Part shown: positions 10,261-19,716 of the stretch, in pieces
How the letters are laid out: each line of letters starts with the position of its first letter
Numbering within the stretch: the stretch's first letter is position 1
DNA from: Aeromonas bivalvium
GTDB lineage: Bacteria; Pseudomonadota; Gammaproteobacteria; Enterobacterales; Aeromonadaceae
Direction of reading: 5' to 3'
DNA: 34,009 nucleotides
Assembly (NCBI RefSeq): GCF_000819765.1
Contig: NZ_CDBT01000048.1
Location: 40,640 to 74,648 of the forward strand
Program-made: the position numbers and the translations under genes
The notes under the pieces: model-generated
The model's input: the letters and a program-made list of their open reading frames with translations, nothing else
The model's database searches: none
Told to the model about the DNA's origin: nothing

Positions 10261-13137
10261 ATGACCCAGTCACTGTTTGAACTCGAGCAAAAAACCAATT
10301 TTCTGCGCCGCCACATAGGCCCGGGCGAGGGCGAACTGCGCGCCCTGCTGGCCGAGGTGGGGGCCGAGAGCCTGGACGATCTGATTGAGCAGACCGTCCC
10401 CGCCGCCATTCGCCGCGATGGCCCCCTGGGCATAGGCGCCCCCATGACCGAAGTGGAGGCCCTGGCCAAGCTCAAGGGCTACGCCGGTCAGAACCAGATC
10501 GCCAAGAGCTACATCGGCATGGGTTATCACGACACCCACGTGCCCCACGTCATCTTGCGCAACGTGCTGGAAAACCCGGGCTGGTACACCGCCTACACCC
10601 CCTATCAGCCCGAGCTGGCCCAGGGCCGTCTCGAGGCGCTGCTCAACTTCCAGCAGCTCACCCTGGACTTGACCGGCATGGATCTGGCCAGTGCCTCCCT
10701 GCTCGATGAAGCCACCGCCGCCGCCGAAGCCATGGCGCTGGCCAAGCGCATGGCCAAGTCCAAGTCCAACCTCTTCTTCATCGCCGACGACGTTCACCCC
10801 CAGGTGATCGACGTGGTGCGCGAGCGCGCCGTCCATTTCGGCTTCGAGCTGGTGGTGGCCCCGGCCGAGCAGGCCTGCGCCGAGGAGGTGTTCGGTGCCC
10901 TGTTCCAGTACCCGAGCACCACGGGCAAGGTGACCGACCTGCGTGCCTTGATCGCCGCGGTCCAGGCCCAGAAGGGGCTGGCCTGCGTCAGTGCCGACCT
11001 GCTCTCCCTGCTGCTGCTCAAGTCCCCGGGTGAGCTGGGCGCCGACGTGGTGCTGGGCTCGGCCCAGCGCTTTGGCGTGCCCATGGGCTACGGTGGCCCC
11101 CACGCGGCGTTTTTCGCCACCCGCGACGCCTACAAGCGTTCCATGCCGGGCCGCATCATAGGCGTCTCCAAGGATGCCCGCGGCAAGAGTGCCCTGCGCA
11201 TGGCGATGCAGACCCGCGAGCAGCATATCCGCCGCGAGAAGGCGAACTCCAACATCTGTACCGCCCAGGTGCTGCTGGCCAACATGGCAAGCTTCTACGC
11301 CGTCTACCACGGCCCGGTGGGGCTCAAAACCATCGCCTCCCGCGTCCACCGCCTGACCAGCATCCTGGCCCTGGGGCTGACCGCCAAGGGGCTGACTCTC
11401 AAGCATGACAGCTGGTTCGACACCATCACTGTGCAGGTTGCCGACAAGGCCGACCTGCTGGCCCGCGCCTATGCCATGAACATCAACCTGCGGGCCGACC
11501 TGGCGGGCGCCGTCGGCGTCTCCCTGTCCGAGACCAGCACCCGCGAGGACGTGGCCGAGCTGTTCGACCTCTTCCTGGGCCAGGATCACGGTCTGGATAT
11601 CGAGACCCTGGATGGCAAGGCCCAGAGCCATCAGGGAATCCCGGCCGAGCTGCTGCGCACCGACGCCGTGCTGACCCACGAGGTGTTCAACAAGTACCAC
11701 TCCGAGACCGAGATGCTGCGCTACATCCACCGTCTCGAAGCCAAGGATCTGGCCCTGAACTACGCCATGATTTCCCTCGGCTCCTGCACCATGAAGCTCA
11801 ACGCCACCGCCGAGATGATCCCGGTGACCTGGCCCGAATTTGGCAAGCTGCACCCCTTCGCCCCCCTGGCCCAGGCCCAGGGTTACCAGCTGCTGCTGGC
11901 GGATCTGGAAGAGTGGCTGGTCAAGATCACCGGCTATGACGCCGTCTGCATGCAGCCCAACTCCGGCGCCCAGGGCGAATACGCGGGTCTGCTCGCCATC
12001 AAGAAGTACCACGAGTCCCGCGGCGAAGGGCATCGCGACGTCTGCCTGATCCCGGCCTCGGCCCACGGCACCAACCCGGCCTCCGCCCAGATGGCGGGCC
12101 TGAAAGTCATCGTCACCGCCTGCGACAAGTCCGGCAACGTGGATCTAGACGATCTGCGGGCCAAGGCGGCGGAAGTGGGGGACAGGCTCTCCTGCCTCAT
12201 GGTCACCTATCCCTCCACCCACGGGGTGTACGAGGAGACCATCAAGGAGGTGTGCGACATCGTTCACCAGTATGGTGGCCAGGTCTACCTGGACGGCGCC
12301 AACATGAACGCCCAGGTGGGTGTCACCGCCCCCGGCTTCATCGGTGCGGACGTCTCCCACCTCAACCTGCACAAGACCTTCGCCATCCCCCATGGCGGCG
12401 GCGGTCCCGGCATGGGCCCCATCGGTGTCAAGCAGCATCTGGCGCCGTTCGTGGCCGGCCACGCCGTCATCAAGACCGGCAAGGAGAGCCGCGACAATGG
12501 CGCCGTCTCCGCCGCCCCGTTCGGCTCGGCCAGCATCTTGCCCATCAGCTGGATGTATATCGCCATGCTGGGGGACGAGGGGCTCAAGAAATCGACCCAG
12601 GTGGCCATCCTCAACGCCAACTACCTGGCCAAGAAGCTGGGAAGCGCCTTCCCCGTGCTCTACACCGGTCGCAACCATCGCGTCGCCCACGAGTGCATCC
12701 TGGACATACGTCCGCTCAAGGAAGTCTCGGGGATCAGCGAGATGGACGTGGCCAAGCGCCTGATGGACTACGGTTTCCACGCACCGACCATGAGCTTCCC
12801 GGTGGCTGGCACCCTGATGGTCGAACCGACCGAGTCCGAGTCCAAGGCGGAGCTGGACCGCTTCATCGAAGCCATGACCGCCATTCGCGCCGAGATGGAC
12901 AAGGTGCAAGAAGGGCACTGGAGCCTGACCGACAACCCATTGGTCAATGCGCCCCACACCCAGGACGATGTGATGGACGAGCAGTGGGGCCGCGCCTACA
13001 CCCGCGCCGAGGCGGTCTTCCCCTCCAGCGCCGTGCGCGCCGCCAAGCTGTGGCCTTCGGTCAACCGCATCGACGACGTCTACGGCGATCGCAACCTGTT
13101 CTGCTCCTGCATCCCGACCGAGGATTACGTCGAGTAA
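10261..13137 (+). CDS. gcvP: GcvP, glycine dehydrogenase (decarboxylating), P protein
   Basis: The product has 958 residues in a single chain, as in E. coli. P protein is the pyridoxal-phosphate enzyme that decarboxylates glycine and loads H protein. The cofactor lysine is K705 in [16 protein letters not shown]. The N-terminal half carries the homologous, inactive domain with [10 protein letters not shown] at the start. The ATG at 10261 is preceded by AGGAAATAGGGAA. It ends at 13137, the last gene of the GC-rich core block; the next 300 bases change character. The L protein (lipoamide dehydrogenase) is not encoded here. Confidence 0.97.
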   Translation: MTQSLFELEQKTNFLRRHIGPGEGELRALLAEVGAESLDDLIEQTVPAAIRRDGPLGIGAPMTEVEALAKLKGYAGQNQIAKSYIGMGYHDTHVPHVILRNVLENPGWYTAYTPYQPELAQGRLEALLNFQQLTLDLTGMDLASASLLDEATAAAEAMALAKRMAKSKSNLFFIADDVHPQVIDVVRERAVHFGFELVVAPAEQACAEEVFGALFQYPSTTGKVTDLRALIAAVQAQKGLACVSADLLSLLLLKSPGELGADVVLGSAQRFGVPMGYGGPHAAFFATRDAYKRSMPGRIIGVSKDARGKSALRMAMQTREQHIRREKANSNICTAQVLLANMASFYAVYHGPVGLKTIASRVHRLTSILALGLTAKGLTLKHDSWFDTITVQVADKADLLARAYAMNINLRADLAGAVGVSLSETSTREDVAELFDLFLGQDHGLDIETLDGKAQSHQGIPAELLRTDAVLTHEVFNKYHSETEMLRYIHRLEAKDLALNYAMISLGSCTMKLNATAEMIPVTWPEFGKLHPFAPLAQAQGYQLLLADLEEWLVKITGYDAVCMQPNSGAQGEYAGLLAIKKYHESRGEGHRDVCLIPASAHGTNPASAQMAGLKVIVTACDKSGNVDLDDLRAKAAEVGDRLSCLMVTYPSTHGVYEETIKEVCDIVHQYGGQVYLDGANMNAQVGVTAPGFIGADVSHLNLHKTFAIPHGGGGPGMGPIGVKQHLAPFVAGHAVIKTGKESRDNGAVSAAPFGSASILPISWMYIAMLGDEGLKKSTQVAILNANYLAKKLGSAFPVLYTGRNHRVAHECILDIRPLKEVSGISEMDVAKRLMDYGFHAPTMSFPVAGTLMVEPTESESKAELDRFIEAMTAIRAEMDKVQEGHWSLTDNPLVNAPHTQDDVMDEQWGRAYTRAEAVFPSSAVRAAKLWPSVNRIDDVYGDRNLFCSCIPTEDYVE

Positions 13138-13157
13138 TCGCGGCGCTGATCACGGAC

Positions 13158-13214
13158 ATTTAAGTTGGAAACCGTGACATTGAAGTTGGAAACCGACCAT
13201 TCAAGTTGGAAACT
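13158..13214. repeat. Three short direct repeats after gcvP
   Basis: The core AAGTTGGAAAC occurs at 13162-13172, 13183-13193 and 13203-13213, at 21 and 20 base spacing (about two helical turns), each preceded by CATT and one variable base. They lie between the gcvP stop and its terminator. The arrangement resembles the repeated transposase-binding sites found at IS21-family ends, but no transposase gene is near. This is inference only. Confidence 0.6.
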
Positions 13215-13215
13215 C

Positions 13216-13248
13216 AAAGGCCCTGCAACAGCAGGGCCTTTTTATTTT
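13216..13248 (+). terminator. Terminator of the gcv operon
   Basis: The stem AAAGGCCCTGC / GCAGGGCCTTT with loop AACA is followed by TTTATTTT, a strong Rho-independent terminator. From 13249 to the next gene at about 13446 I see no gene: only AT-rich sequence that presumably holds the promoter of the restriction operon, without a clear -35/-10 pair. Confidence 0.88.
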
Positions 13249-13445
13249 GTGCGGTGAATATCTGTAATTAAATTACAAAAATGATCTCGGTTGGATCTTT
13301 CAGGCAGGCCAGGGTCTACCTCTTGTCAATGGCACACATAAAAGCATCATTCCAATTGATGCAAAAATAATGGGCGTTGATATTGACTCAGTAGCGTCAG
13401 ATGCGACACACTGTAACTGCATCATTAACGATGAAGAGATTTTTT

Positions 13446-14036
13446 GTGAAGCTGAACCAAATTGCCACCATCAGTGCTGGGCACCCCTATCGCGGCAAGA
13501 TCCCGGAGATCGATTCCGGCAGCATGGCCGTGGTGCAGATGAGAGATGCCTCGCCAGAAGGGGGGGTTGACTGGTCTGCCTGCCTTCGTTCTGAGCCTAC
13601 CAGCAAGAAGGAGCCTGATTGGCTGCAAACCGGCGATATCCTGGTGGCGGCCCGTGGCAGCACTAACTATGCCGTGCTGGTCGATACCGGGCTTGCACCA
13701 TTGTCCGCCGTAGCCGCCCCTCACTTCTATGTGGTGCGGTTGCATAGCGAGGCGCTCAGTCCCGAATTTCTGGCCTGGCAGCTCAATCAGTCCCCTTGCC
13801 AGCGCTACTTCGAGCTTCACGCCGAAGGCAGCGCGGCAAAAAGTATTCGCCGTCAGGTGTTGGAGGAGGCCCCTATCGGCATCCCGTCTCTTGAGAGACA
13901 AGCCGCCATCATGAAGCTGGTCCACAGCCTGCGTGAAGAACGAAACCTGATGCAACAACTGCAACGTAACGGCGAGCAGATGATGCAGGCCATCGCTGCC
14001 AGCCTGCTCGAACAATCCGATAAGCCTGCGAAATAG
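13446..14036 (+). CDS. Half-size HsdS-like specificity subunit (one target recognition domain)
   Basis: The product is about 196 residues with one target recognition domain and one helical spacer, half of a normal type I S subunit. It begins KLNQIATISAGHPYRGKI, a typical TRD start, and ends in a helix (RQAAIMKLVHSLREERNLMQ) like the conserved spacer of HsdS. I prefer the GTG at 13446, which follows GATGAAGAG and starts where S-subunit TRDs normally start; in-frame ATGs at 13431 and 13401 are alternatives. It lies 50 bases before hsdM. A half subunit can work as a dimer or exchange with the full HsdS, giving a second sequence specificity; it might also be a decayed copy. Which holds here is unknown. 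Confidence 0.75.
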   Translation: MKLNQIATISAGHPYRGKIPEIDSGSMAVVQMRDASPEGGVDWSACLRSEPTSKKEPDWLQTGDILVAARGSTNYAVLVDTGLAPLSAVAAPHFYVVRLHSEALSPEFLAWQLNQSPCQRYFELHAEGSAAKSIRRQVLEEAPIGIPSLERQAAIMKLVHSLREERNLMQQLQRNGEQMMQAIAASLLEQSDKPAK

Positions 14037-14086
14037 TTTCGCTGAGCAGCCCATTTTTCCAAGAAATACCCAAGGAATTGTGACTT

Positions 14087-15610
14087 ATGACTACCTCGAT
14101 AAACCAGGACGATATCAACAAGGCCCTCTGGTCTGCCTGCGATACCTTCCGGGGCACCATCAGTGCCGATACCTATAAAGATTTCGTGCTCACCATGCTG
14201 TTCCTGAAATACATCTCCGATGTCTGGCAGGATCACTACGATGGCTACAAGGCCGAATATGGCGATGAGCCGGAGCTCATTGAAGAGATGCTCAAAAACG
14301 AGCGTTTCGTGCTGCCCAAACAGGCCAGTTTCTACGCTCTTTATGAGCGTCGTCACGAGCCTGGCAACGGTGAGCGGATCGATCAGGCGCTGCACGCCAT
14401 CGAAGAGGCCAACGGCACCAAGCTCAAAGACGCGGGCAAGAGCGTGTTTCAGGACATCAGCTTCAACACCGACCGCCTCGGCGAAGAGAAGCAGAAGAAC
14501 ACCATACTGCGCCACCTGATGGAAGACTTTGCCAAGGATGAGCTCAACCTCAAGCCGAGCCGGGTCGGCACTCTGGATGTGATCGGCAACGCCTATGAGT
14601 ATCTCATCAAAAACTTCGCCGCCAGCGGCGGCCAGAAGGCTGGGGAGTTCTATACCCCGCCCGAAGTCTCAGATCTCATTGCCGAGTTGCTGGAGCCGAT
14701 GCCGGGCGACACCATCTGCGATCCGGCCTGTGGCTCGGGATCACTCTTGATGAAGTGCGGCCGCAAGGTAGTAGCAAACCATGGCGAGAAGCACTACGCC
14801 CTCTACGGGCAGGAGGCCATCGGCTCTACCTGGTCGCTGGCCAAGATGAACATGTTCCTGCACGGGGAAGACAACCACAAGATCGAGTGGGGCGACACCA
14901 TCCGCAATCCCAAGCTGCTCGATAAAAACGGCGATCTGATGCGCTTTGATATTGTGACCGCCAACCCGCCGTTTTCACTGGATAAATGGGGTCATGAGGA
15001 GGCGGGGAACGATAAGTTTGGTCGCTTCAAGCGCGGGCTGCCGCCCAAGACCAAGGGGGATTACGCCTTTATCCTCCATATGATTGAGACCCTCAAACCC
15101 AAGAGTGGTCGCATGGGGGTGGTGGTGCCCCACGGCGCGCTGTTCCGAGGTTCCAGCGAGGGGAAAATTCGCCAGCAGCTGATCGATGAAAACCTGCTAG
15201 ATGCGGTGATCGGCCTGCCGGAGAAGCTCTTCTATGGCACCGGCATCCCCGCCGCCATCCTGATCTTTAAAAAGCAGAAGGTGGATGACAATGTGCTGTT
15301 TATCGACGCCAGCCGTGAGTTCAAGGCGGGTAAAAACCAGAACCTGCTAAGTGCGGACAATATCGCCAAAATTGTGGCCACCTACCGCAACGGCGGCAAT
15401 GTCGATAAATATGCCTATCTCGCCTCGCTTAAAGAGATCAAGGATAACGACTACAATCTCAATATTCCCCGTTATGTGGATACCTTCGAGGAAGAAGAGG
15501 AGATCGATCTGCTGGCGGTGCGAGCCGAGCGCGAACAACTGAAAACCCAACTGGCCGAGCTGGAAATCGAGATGGCCAAGTATCTGGAGGAGTTGGGTTA
15601 TGGTGCCTAA
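14087..15610 (+). CDS. hsdM: HsdM, type I restriction-modification DNA methyltransferase subunit
   Basis: The product has 507 residues. With HsdS it methylates adenine in a bipartite target, protecting host DNA; with HsdR it forms the restriction complex. The N-terminal helical HsdM_N domain covers about residues 5-150. The SAM-binding motif DPACGSGSLL lies at 212-221 and the catalytic motif NPPF at 293-296, as in N6-adenine methyltransferases. The C-terminal helix (LAVRAEREQLKTQLAELEIE) contacts HsdS. GC-rich compared with the following genes. The 3' end overlaps hsdS by 11 bases, implying coupled translation. Confidence 0.96.
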   Translation: MTTSINQDDINKALWSACDTFRGTISADTYKDFVLTMLFLKYISDVWQDHYDGYKAEYGDEPELIEEMLKNERFVLPKQASFYALYERRHEPGNGERIDQALHAIEEANGTKLKDAGKSVFQDISFNTDRLGEEKQKNTILRHLMEDFAKDELNLKPSRVGTLDVIGNAYEYLIKNFAASGGQKAGEFYTPPEVSDLIAELLEPMPGDTICDPACGSGSLLMKCGRKVVANHGEKHYALYGQEAIGSTWSLAKMNMFLHGEDNHKIEWGDTIRNPKLLDKNGDLMRFDIVTANPPFSLDKWGHEEAGNDKFGRFKRGLPPKTKGDYAFILHMIETLKPKSGRMGVVVPHGALFRGSSEGKIRQQLIDENLLDAVIGLPEKLFYGTGIPAAILIFKKQKVDDNVLFIDASREFKAGKNQNLLSADNIAKIVATYRNGGNVDKYAYLASLKEIKDNDYNLNIPRYVDTFEEEEEIDLLAVRAEREQLKTQLAELEIEMAKYLEELGYGA

Positions 15611-16835
15611 TGGGTGGAAAAAAACACATCTCAAATGTGTTATTAGTGGCGCCATCAAAAACGGTTATTCGCCACTCCCAGCTTCAACTACTACGGGTTA
15701 TTGGGTATTAAGCCTTGGTGCATTGACAGACCATGGAATCAATCCTTTAGAAATAAAGCCTGTGGTAGTTGATGAGAAGGTAAAACAAGCTTTACTTTCT
15801 GATGGTGATTTTTTGATTAGTCGTTCTAATACCCCAGACAAAGTAGGGCGCTCGATTAGATTCAAAAATGAAGTTCAAAACTGCTCTTACCCTGATCTTA
15901 TGATGAGATTTTGTGTAGATACCAAAAAAGCAGATCCCAATTTTATTGAAATAAAATTAAAGTCAACAGAGGTAAGGCAGTATTATAAAAGCTGTGCCGC
16001 AGGCAGTAGTAGCTCAATGGTGAAAATAAATAAAGCGGTTGTTGAAAATACTCCGCTTCTGCTTCCCTCATTTCCTGAACAAAAGAAGATCGCCCAAGTC
16101 CTCTCCACTTGGGATAGGGCAATCAGCACTACCGAGCAACTGCTGGCCAATAGTCAGCAGCAGAAAAAGGCGCTGATGCAAAAACTGCTCACCGGCCAAA
16201 AACGCTTGCTGGATAACAATGGAGTGAGGTTTAGTGGGGAGTGGAAGTGGCTGAAGGTTTCCGACCTGCTGAAGGTGAGAAAAGAGAAACAAGTTCCAAC
16301 AGAAGATGTGCCTTTATTCTCGCTGACCATTGAAGATGGCGTTACGCCAAAATCAGATCGCTATAATCGCGAGTTTTTGGTTAAAAACACTGACGAGAAG
16401 AAATATAAGTTAGTAAAGCCAAAAGATATCGTTTACAACCCAGCCAACTTGCGCTGGGGCGCCATTAACTTCAGCAGAATTGATCATTCTGTTGTTGTAT
16501 CCCCCATCTACGAGGTTTTGTTTCTGAAGGATGAAAATAAAACTTCGCTTGAATTTATTGCGCAAAAACTTATGACGCCAGACCAAATCGGTAGATTCGC
16601 TGCAATGGTAGAGGGAACACTTGTAGAAAGGATGGCAGTAAAAATTGAACCATTCCTTGCAACGAAGTTGAGCGTTCCGACAACACTTGAAGAACAACAA
16701 GAAATTGCAACCGTGCTTTCCACCGCCGATCAGGAAATCTCTGCTTTGCAACAAAAGCTAGATTCCCTGAAGCAAGAGAAGAAAGCGCTGATGCAGCAGT
16801 TGTTGACGGGTAAGCGAAGAGTTTTAGTGAGCTAA
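15600..16835 (+). CDS. hsdS: HsdS, type I restriction-modification specificity subunit
   Basis: The product has 411 residues with the normal two-TRD layout: TRD1 (about 1-165), central conserved helix (VLSTWDRAISTTEQLLANSQ, about 167-205), TRD2 (about 210-365) and a distal conserved helix (VLSTADQEISALQQKLDSLK). The two helices are clearly repeats of each other; both continue into KKALMQ.LLTG. The TRDs set the two halves of the DNA target and are unlike the half-size HsdS upstream. The gene is distinctly AT-richer than hsdM, especially in the TRDs, consistent with exchange of specificity by recombination. Confidence 0.95.
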   Translation: MVPNGWKKTHLKCVISGAIKNGYSPLPASTTTGYWVLSLGALTDHGINPLEIKPVVVDEKVKQALLSDGDFLISRSNTPDKVGRSIRFKNEVQNCSYPDLMMRFCVDTKKADPNFIEIKLKSTEVRQYYKSCAAGSSSSMVKINKAVVENTPLLLPSFPEQKKIAQVLSTWDRAISTTEQLLANSQQQKKALMQKLLTGQKRLLDNNGVRFSGEWKWLKVSDLLKVRKEKQVPTEDVPLFSLTIEDGVTPKSDRYNREFLVKNTDEKKYKLVKPKDIVYNPANLRWGAINFSRIDHSVVVSPIYEVLFLKDENKTSLEFIAQKLMTPDQIGRFAAMVEGTLVERMAVKIEPFLATKLSVPTTLEEQQEIATVLSTADQEISALQQKLDSLKQEKKALMQQLLTGKRRVLVS

Positions 16836-16846
16836 GGGGGGTAAGC

Positions 16847-17932
16847 GTGGAGTTAACAAAGGACGTTGCATATCAAGCGATTACTGAGTTTTTTACAGAC
16901 AAGCCGTTTGTATTATTTGGTACAGGAACATCATGTGCACTTGATTTGAATTTTGGGATGCCAGCCCTTGAGCGCCACCTTCGAGCTGAACTGGCCTTTG
17001 GAATGACCGAAGTACAAGCACAGCAATGGCAACAAGTTGTCTCTGTTCTTGATGCCGATACTCATGATTTTGAATCCGCAATGGACTTCATCAAAGATGA
17101 GGCTTTGACCAATCGAATAGTCGAACTTACTGCCAGCCTTGTTGCGAGCCACGACAACGCTTACGCTCATTCAATCATGTCTGGCTCATACGAATGGCCA
17201 GCTGGCTCGCTGTTGAAAAAGCTGGTTGAAGCTTTACCGCAGGCTGATAAACAACTTCATATTGCTACACCAAATTACGATTTACTGGCTGAATACTCCT
17301 TGGTTCGACACAAGATTCCCTACATTACCGGATTTCACGGTGGATTCCTTCGGCGCTACGACTGGAACGAAGCGAAAAAGTCAGTTCAATCTATTCAGAA
17401 AGGTCTTGGTAAGACAAGGCCACAATTAAGAATTGTTGAATGCAAGCATGTTCGACTACACAAACCCCACGGTTCACTGAATACATTTGAATGGGAAGCT
17501 CAGCTTATTGAGTGCAACAGCTGGATACTCAACAAACCTGAAGGTGTCTTGCGAGCCATGATCACTCCCGGTACGGCCAAGTACCAACGATTACATAAGG
17601 ACAGAGCGCAGCTAGCTGAATACGACACAGCTGTCGGAAACCATACTAGCTTTCTATTTTTGGGATTTGGCTTTAATGATTCTCAGCTTGTTAACAACGC
17701 ATTTAGGCAAAAGCTTGAGCAAGACCAGTGCCGTGCATTAGTAATTACTCGTGATTCGAATCCAAGAATTGAAGAGTGGCTACGTAAATGTCCGAATATG
17801 TGGCTTATCTGTAAACGGATTGACTCAGATAAAAGCAGAATCTACAACTCAAAGTTTGAAAACTGGCTACATGTAGATGACAAGGAGTTATGGCGTTTTG
17901 ACGCTTTTACCAACGAATTTTTAGGAGGGTAA
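16847..17932 (+). CDS. SIR2-like defence protein (partner of HerA)
   Basis: The product has 361 residues from a GTG start at 16847 preceded by AAGGGGGG. Its SIR2-type nucleotide-binding motifs are FGTGTS (24-29), TPNYD (141-145), HKPHGS with the catalytic-type H208 (205-210) and FLGFGFND (271-278). Such defence SIR2 proteins degrade NAD on phage infection rather than deacetylate proteins; that activity is assumed from family knowledge. It ends one base before the HerA ATPase gene, so the two are coupled and match the known SIR2-HerA two-gene anti-phage system. The pair lies inside a type I restriction operon, between hsdS and hsdR. Base composition is AT-rich, unlike hsdM. Confidence 0.88.
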   Translation: MELTKDVAYQAITEFFTDKPFVLFGTGTSCALDLNFGMPALERHLRAELAFGMTEVQAQQWQQVVSVLDADTHDFESAMDFIKDEALTNRIVELTASLVASHDNAYAHSIMSGSYEWPAGSLLKKLVEALPQADKQLHIATPNYDLLAEYSLVRHKIPYITGFHGGFLRRYDWNEAKKSVQSIQKGLGKTRPQLRIVECKHVRLHKPHGSLNTFEWEAQLIECNSWILNKPEGVLRAMITPGTAKYQRLHKDRAQLAEYDTAVGNHTSFLFLGFGFNDSQLVNNAFRQKLEQDQCRALVITRDSNPRIEEWLRKCPNMWLICKRIDSDKSRIYNSKFENWLHVDDKELWRFDAFTNEFLGG

Positions 17933-17933
17933 T

Positions 17934-19673
17934 ATGGCACTTTTTACTTTCAATGATGACAGCTACACACTTGGCAACATCCGTGAAGTTGACACCCGAA
18001 AAGTAACCATTCTGGTAAATAGTGACAAAGATCTACGTAAAGCCAGAGTTGGACAGCTTGTAACCGTGCAACTCAGCGGTGCATCTGAATGTTGGCTGAT
18101 TGGCATGATTGATAAGGTCATTAAAGCGGTAGTCACTCAGCCGCTTACTCTGGAAGTGCCAGAAGATGATGCTGACGAGGTAGATGCTTTTGAGGATAGT
18201 GTAGTCAATACAGTTAAGATTACGTTGATGGGGGCAGCCCGCTGGGATGCAATTGTTCACAAATATAAGTTTTCACGATCTCTTGATCACGTCCCTGAAA
18301 TAGACTCAACCTGTTACGTACTTAAAGATGCTCACCTAGAAGAGTTCATGCGTGTGATTTCTGAATGTGGCGATGGAGAGCACTCACTGGAACTGGGCTC
18401 TTATAAGCTTAATGAAAACGCACGCGCTTATGTTGATGGCAATAAGTTGTTCCAACGACATGCCGCTTTACTTGGCAGTACCGGATCAGGTAAATCATGG
18501 ACGGTTGCTTCTATTCTGGAAAGAAGCTCACAGCTACCATCTTCAAACCTTGTTGTATTCGACCTGCATGGTGAGTACAAGAAACTTTCTTATGCTAAAC
18601 AATTGAGAGTACCAGGGCCGGATGAAGTTGACGTAGATGATAACTCACTGCTCTTTCTGCCGTATTGGTTGCTCAATTCGGAAGAGATTCAATCATTATT
18701 TGTTGATCGCAGCGAATTCAGCGCACATAACCAAGTGGTGGTTGTGCAAGATGCAATTACAGAGCAAAAAAAGGCGTTCCTGAAAGCGAATGATCGAACC
18801 GATCTGTTGCAGTCTTTTACACTAGACAGCCCGATTCCATACTCCTTAAATGAAGTTATTGGGAAGCTTAAATATCTAAACGAAGAGAAGGTTGATGGTT
18901 CAAGAGGCCCTAAAAACGGCCCATTCAATGGCGAATTTTCTAGATTGTTAGTTCGAATGGCCAGCCGCTTGAATGACCGACGCTATGGATTTTTATTCAA
19001 TAGCCCGGATAAATACAACCAATACGATTCGTTGAGTATGATTGCTGAAAAATTGATGGGTTTTGGCAATCAAAAGCAAAGTATTAAAGTAATCGACTTC
19101 TCAGAGGTTCCTGCTGACATACTGCCAGTTATCATTGGCCTGGTTGCTCGCATTATCTATCAAATTCAATTCTGGACTGATCCGAATAGTCGCAGACCAG
19201 TTGCTTTTGTCTGTGACGAAGCTCACCTATATCTGCCAAGAAAAGAAGGCAACCCAGTTGAACGTAGAGCGGTCGAAGCATTTGAGAAGATAGCTAAAGA
19301 AGGTCGCAAATATGGCGTTGCACTCATGATTGTGAGTCAACGACCTTCAGATGTAAGCGCCACCATTCTCAGCCAGTGTAACAACATCATTTCACTGCGT
19401 TTAACGAACGCGGATGACCAAGCAACGGTTAGAAAATTGCTGCCTGAAAGCCTGGAAAGCCTCTTAGAAGCATTACCCATCATGGATGTTGGGGAAGCCA
19501 TGGTTGTAGGAGACTCGGTACTGCTGCCGAGTAGAATAAAAATTGATCCTCCTACTGAAAAGCCATTGAGTGCAACAATAGATTTCTGGTCTCGTTGGCA
19601 AGAAGACGTTACCAATGCCGATTTTGCATTGGCTGTAGAAAACATGCGCCGACAAAACAGAATAAAACCATAA
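17934..19673 (+). CDS. HerA-like hexameric ATPase (SIR2-HerA defence)
   Basis: The product has 579 residues. An N-terminal HAS-type barrel spans about 1-130, followed by a FtsK/HerA RecA-like ATPase: Walker A GSTGSGKS at 181-188, the FDLHGEY motif at 209-215, Walker B FVCDEAH at 425-431, and the downstream arginine-rich and sensor region (KIAKEGRKYGVALMIVSQRP). HerA proteins form hexameric rings that translocate on DNA. In the defence pair the HerA ring assembles with SIR2 subunits into a large complex. The start ATG lies one base after the SIR2 stop. No HerA-partner nuclease NurA is present, supporting a defence rather than repair role. Confidence 0.9.
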   Translation: MALFTFNDDSYTLGNIREVDTRKVTILVNSDKDLRKARVGQLVTVQLSGASECWLIGMIDKVIKAVVTQPLTLEVPEDDADEVDAFEDSVVNTVKITLMGAARWDAIVHKYKFSRSLDHVPEIDSTCYVLKDAHLEEFMRVISECGDGEHSLELGSYKLNENARAYVDGNKLFQRHAALLGSTGSGKSWTVASILERSSQLPSSNLVVFDLHGEYKKLSYAKQLRVPGPDEVDVDDNSLLFLPYWLLNSEEIQSLFVDRSEFSAHNQVVVVQDAITEQKKAFLKANDRTDLLQSFTLDSPIPYSLNEVIGKLKYLNEEKVDGSRGPKNGPFNGEFSRLLVRMASRLNDRRYGFLFNSPDKYNQYDSLSMIAEKLMGFGNQKQSIKVIDFSEVPADILPVIIGLVARIIYQIQFWTDPNSRRPVAFVCDEAHLYLPRKEGNPVERRAVEAFEKIAKEGRKYGVALMIVSQRPSDVSATILSQCNNIISLRLTNADDQATVRKLLPESLESLLEALPIMDVGEAMVVGDSVLLPSRIKIDPPTEKPLSATIDFWSRWQEDVTNADFALAVENMRRQNRIKP

Positions 19674-19716
19674 CCCGAAGCTGCATCTCGGGTATCGGGG
19701 GTTGAAGAGATAACGA

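Noticed and set aside
10270..12066. A 598-codon open frame on the minus strand within gcvP
   Set aside because: Antisense to the conserved P protein, with biased composition; a shadow of GC-rich coding sequence.
13271..13570. Open frame before and overlapping the half-size HsdS (ATG at 13370)
   Set aside because: It runs into the TRD gene in another frame and has no clear ribosome binding site or family resemblance; it might be a gene remnant, but the evidence is too thin.
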